Shown piece after piece: positions 19,710-21,448 of a DNA stretch of 21,448 bases. Source of the DNA: JAZDOH01 sp043798815. GTDB lineage: Bacteria > Patescibacteriota > Gracilibacteria > UM-FILTER-43-11. The notes below the pieces were generated by a model, which was not told where the DNA came from, searched no databases, and was given only the letters and a program-made list of their open reading frames with translations. Location: NCBI GenBank assembly GCA_043798815.1, contig JAZDOH010000071.1, positions 1 to 21,448 of the forward strand, given 5' to 3'. The first letter of the stretch is position 1. Each line of letters begins with the position of its first letter. Position numbers and translations under genes: made by a program.

Positions 19710-20650
19710 TGACTTACCAATTCACAAATTGCGCGGAACTGCTGGAATTATGTCGAACACATAACATGACGATTTCTCAAATCGCCATTCGAAGAGAAAT
19801 GGAATTAACCCAAAAACCCAAAGCCAAAGTGCGCAATCAAATGAAACAGGTTCGGAATGCGATGCGCGAGGCGATTCGTTCGGGCGTTCGCTCTATTCAA
19901 AAATCCAAATACGGTCTTGCGGGAGGTGATGCTAAAAAGGTTTTTGATGGATTGAAACGCGTTGGGAAACTCCTACATAGCAAGGTGGCAGTGCGTGCCA
20001 TGGCGTACGCGATCGCGACGAATGAGCAGAACGCGCGAATGGAACGAATTGTGGCTTTTCCTACCGCGGGAGGCTCGGGGGTAGTGCCAGGAGTATTATT
20101 TAGTACCGCGGAACACATGAAATCGAGTAAGCGCAAAATGCTCAGCGCGCTTTTTACCGCTGCCGCGATCGGCGTGGCGATTTTGGAGCACGGAGGCACG
20201 GTGTCTGCGGCTAAAGGAGGGTGCCAGGCGGAGGTTGGAGTGGGTTGCGCCATGGCCGCCGCCGCGGTAACGGAAATGCGTGGCGGCACTCCAGAGGAAT
20301 GCGTGAACGCGGCGGCACTCGCGCTCAAAAACCTATTGGGGTTGGCCTGTGACCCGCTGGGAGGATTGGTGGAAGTGCCTTGTGTTAAGCGTAATGCGCT
20401 CGGAGCAGTGCAGGCCATCGGCGCTTCGGATTTGAGTTTACTCGGCGTCAAAAGTACCGTCCCTATGGATGAAGTAGTGGAAGCCATGATGAATATTGCT
20501 GAGCACATGCCGGAAACCATCCGCGAAACCGCTCTCGGAGGACTGGCAATCACAAAAACCGGACTCGCTGTGCGTGCCAAAATGGGTCTGCGACCCATAC
20601 CGAAAAAATACCTTTCGAGGCGTGCGTGCAAGAACTGTAAAGGCTGTTGA
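19709..20650 (+). CDS. sdaAA: L-serine dehydratase, iron-sulfur-dependent, alpha subunit
   Basis: A 313-aa catalytic subunit. The [4Fe-4S] cluster ligands are Cys172 (GGCQAEVGVG), Cys214 (LACDPLGG) and Cys225 (EVPCVKRN), leaving one iron free to bind serine. AFPTAGGSGVVPG (116-128) is the conserved substrate loop. The protein ends in CKNCKGC, with Cys313 as the last residue. In the Legionella enzyme the C-terminal Cys folds into the active site and caps the fourth iron, so the same self-protection may operate here. Together with sdaAB it supplies pyruvate from serine, which suits a fermentative lifestyle. The two genes are translationally coupled by TAATG. Confidence 0.95.
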   Translation: MTYQFTNCAELLELCRTHNMTISQIAIRREMELTQKPKAKVRNQMKQVRNAMREAIRSGVRSIQKSKYGLAGGDAKKVFDGLKRVGKLLHSKVAVRAMAYAIATNEQNARMERIVAFPTAGGSGVVPGVLFSTAEHMKSSKRKMLSALFTAAAIGVAILEHGGTVSAAKGGCQAEVGVGCAMAAAAVTEMRGGTPEECVNAAALALKNLLGLACDPLGGLVEVPCVKRNALGAVQAIGASDLSLLGVKSTVPMDEVVEAMMNIAEHMPETIRETALGGLAITKTGLAVRAKMGLRPIPKKYLSRRACKNCKGC

Positions 20651-20651
20651 A

Positions 20652-21448
20652 CTATTTTCTAGATTTCTTATCCAAAACGAGCTCACTGAAGGCTTTCATG
20701 AGTTTTTTCGTGATGGGACCTGGACGGCCGGTACCGATTTTTTGCCCATCAATTTCGATGACAGGAAGAATGCCGCTGGTAGTTTGAGTGATGAACACTT
20801 CATCGGCGCTTAGCAGTGATTTGTATTTGATTCCTTCAAATTTACAGTCAATTTTCAATTTTCCTGCCAGCTCCGCCACCGTTTCCCGGGTGATTCCGAA
20901 TAAAATTTCTTTGTTGGTCGTGAACAGTTTCCCGCCAAATATCCAAAATACATTGGCGTACGCACATTCGCGGATGTAGGTTTTTCCTGGTTCCACCAGC
21001 AACGCTTCATAGGCTCCGCATTCCTCCGCGTGACGCTTGGCAAGGTACGCAAAAGAATCCGACAGATTTTTAGCTCTCGGCGTATTTCGCTTTCCCGGAT
21101 AAGACACGAGTTTCACTCCCCTTTCATACATCCATTTCGACTTCTCTTTCAATTTTTCCACTGTTACGATCAGGTTGTGCCTAGTTAAAATCACCCGTAT
21201 CTTACTGGCTTTGTATGGACTTTTAGAAAGAGTACGAATGAGTGATTCATATGCCTTTTTAACGGTCCACCTGGATCTGATCTGCATGATCTCCGCTGAA
21301 ACAAACAACCGGCCAAGATGATCCGCCAGTCGAAAAACTTTGTGATTGTAAGTTCGAATCGTTTCAAACACTGCCCGGCCAAACAAAAACGCCTCGCTGG
21401 TTACGGGGATCTTCGCTTGAGCTTCCGGAACGATTTTACCGTTGATAG
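20652..21448 (-). CDS. Class IV PLP-dependent aminotransferase (BCAT/D-amino-acid transaminase-like), 5' end missing
   Basis: The open frame continues to the window edge: translation upstream of the TTG at 21386 reads INGKIVPEAQAKIPVTSEAF and then LFGRAVFETIR, so the true start lies outside. At least 264 residues are visible. The PLP lysine is in the AKNLSDSFAYLAKR segment. CGAYEALLVE and ECAYANVFWI match the family's second half, GITRETVAEL binds the cofactor phosphate, and TQTTSGILPVIEIDG is nearer to IlvE/Dat than to PabC. It would interconvert amino acids and 2-oxo acids. A 4-amino-4-deoxychorismate lyase role is less likely but would fit the folate genes nearby. Its stop is one base from that of convergent sdaAA. 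Confidence 0.88.
   Translation of the reverse strand, partial: INGKIVPEAQAKIPVTSEAFLFGRAVFETIRTYNHKVFRLADHLGRLFVSAEIMQIRSRWTVKKAYESLIRTLSKSPYKASKIRVILTRHNLIVTVEKLKEKSKWMYERGVKLVSYPGKRNTPRAKNLSDSFAYLAKRHAEECGAYEALLVEPGKTYIRECAYANVFWIFGGKLFTTNKEILFGITRETVAELAGKLKIDCKFEGIKYKSLLSADEVFITQTTSGILPVIEIDGQKIGTGRPGPITKKLMKAFSELVLDKKSRK

Noticed and set aside
19897..20631. 244-aa minus-strand frame opposite sdaAA
   Set aside because: It is antisense to the well-conserved serine dehydratase alpha subunit, and its composition is that of a shadow frame.
21345..21365. AAGTTCGAATCG resembling a tRNA T-loop
   Set aside because: There is no acceptor or anticodon stem around it, and it lies in the conserved aminotransferase coding region.
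1..21448. CRISPR array, insertion sequence or recoded UGA
   Set aside because: No regularly spaced direct repeats or transposase was seen, and TGA acts as the stop codon in several conserved genes.

Overview
The window is a densely packed, chromosome-like segment with short intergenic gaps and many genes that overlap or abut. It uses the standard bacterial code: TGA ends ung, abiEi, folK, queD, folP and sdaAA, so the UGA-to-Gly code of Gracilibacteria/Absconditabacteria is excluded. Three things suggest a Patescibacteria/CPR-type lineage such as Peregrinibacteria: an orphan TraG/VirD4-like ATPase, a solitary short tyrosine recombinase, and the near absence of Shine-Dalgarno motifs. This is an inference; no rRNA or marker phylogeny is available here.

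Layout. 1-1386 (+): a promoter with an inverted repeat drives a BglII/BstYI-type restriction endonuclease that overlaps an MT-A70-family adenine methyltransferase, forming a compact restriction-modification pair. 1414-4071 (-): a large membrane-anchored TraG/VirD4-like ATPase, divergent from a family 4 glycosyltransferase (4121-5215, +). 5176-5797 (-): a small Tat-signal lipoprotein with its own near-consensus promoter. 5833-6447: interlocked inverted repeats beside a degenerate tyrosine recombinase. 6499-11037 (-): gyrA, a Ca-binding TSP3/PKD surface protein and a tail-extended bL31 (rpmE), all collinear. 11189-12133 (-): a helical protein with an internal repeat, divergent from ung (12179-12847, +). 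12853-12942 (-): tRNA-Ser(UGA). 13027-14903 (+): an AbiEi/AbiEii type IV toxin-antitoxin pair behind an operator-like inverted repeat, followed 5 nt later by a class I methyltransferase. 15509-16888 (-): an overlapping queD(PTPS)-folK-folE operon. 16999-18184 (+): two unrecognised proteins behind a strong promoter. 18187-18951 (-): folP. 19026-20650 (+): the two-subunit iron-sulfur L-serine dehydratase. 20652-21448 (-): a class IV aminotransferase whose start lies beyond the window.

How the genes fit together. FolE, the PTPS, FolK and FolP cover most of the pterin branch of folate synthesis. The PTPS carries a motif compatible with replacing FolB, which is not in this window. Serine dehydratase and the class IV transaminase point to amino-acid catabolism or interconversion. 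The RM and AbiE modules are defence or addiction cassettes, each with its own dyad-containing promoter.

The most striking signal not tied to one gene is a recurring -10 hexamer placed 5-8 nt upstream of start codons, and 7 nt upstream of the mature tRNA. This implies leaderless transcripts. The best candidates for something undescribed are the abiE operator with the extended AbiEii and adjacent methyltransferase, the BglII-like/MT-A70 pairing, the dual-motif PTPS in a folate operon, and the bL31 with a histone-like tail.
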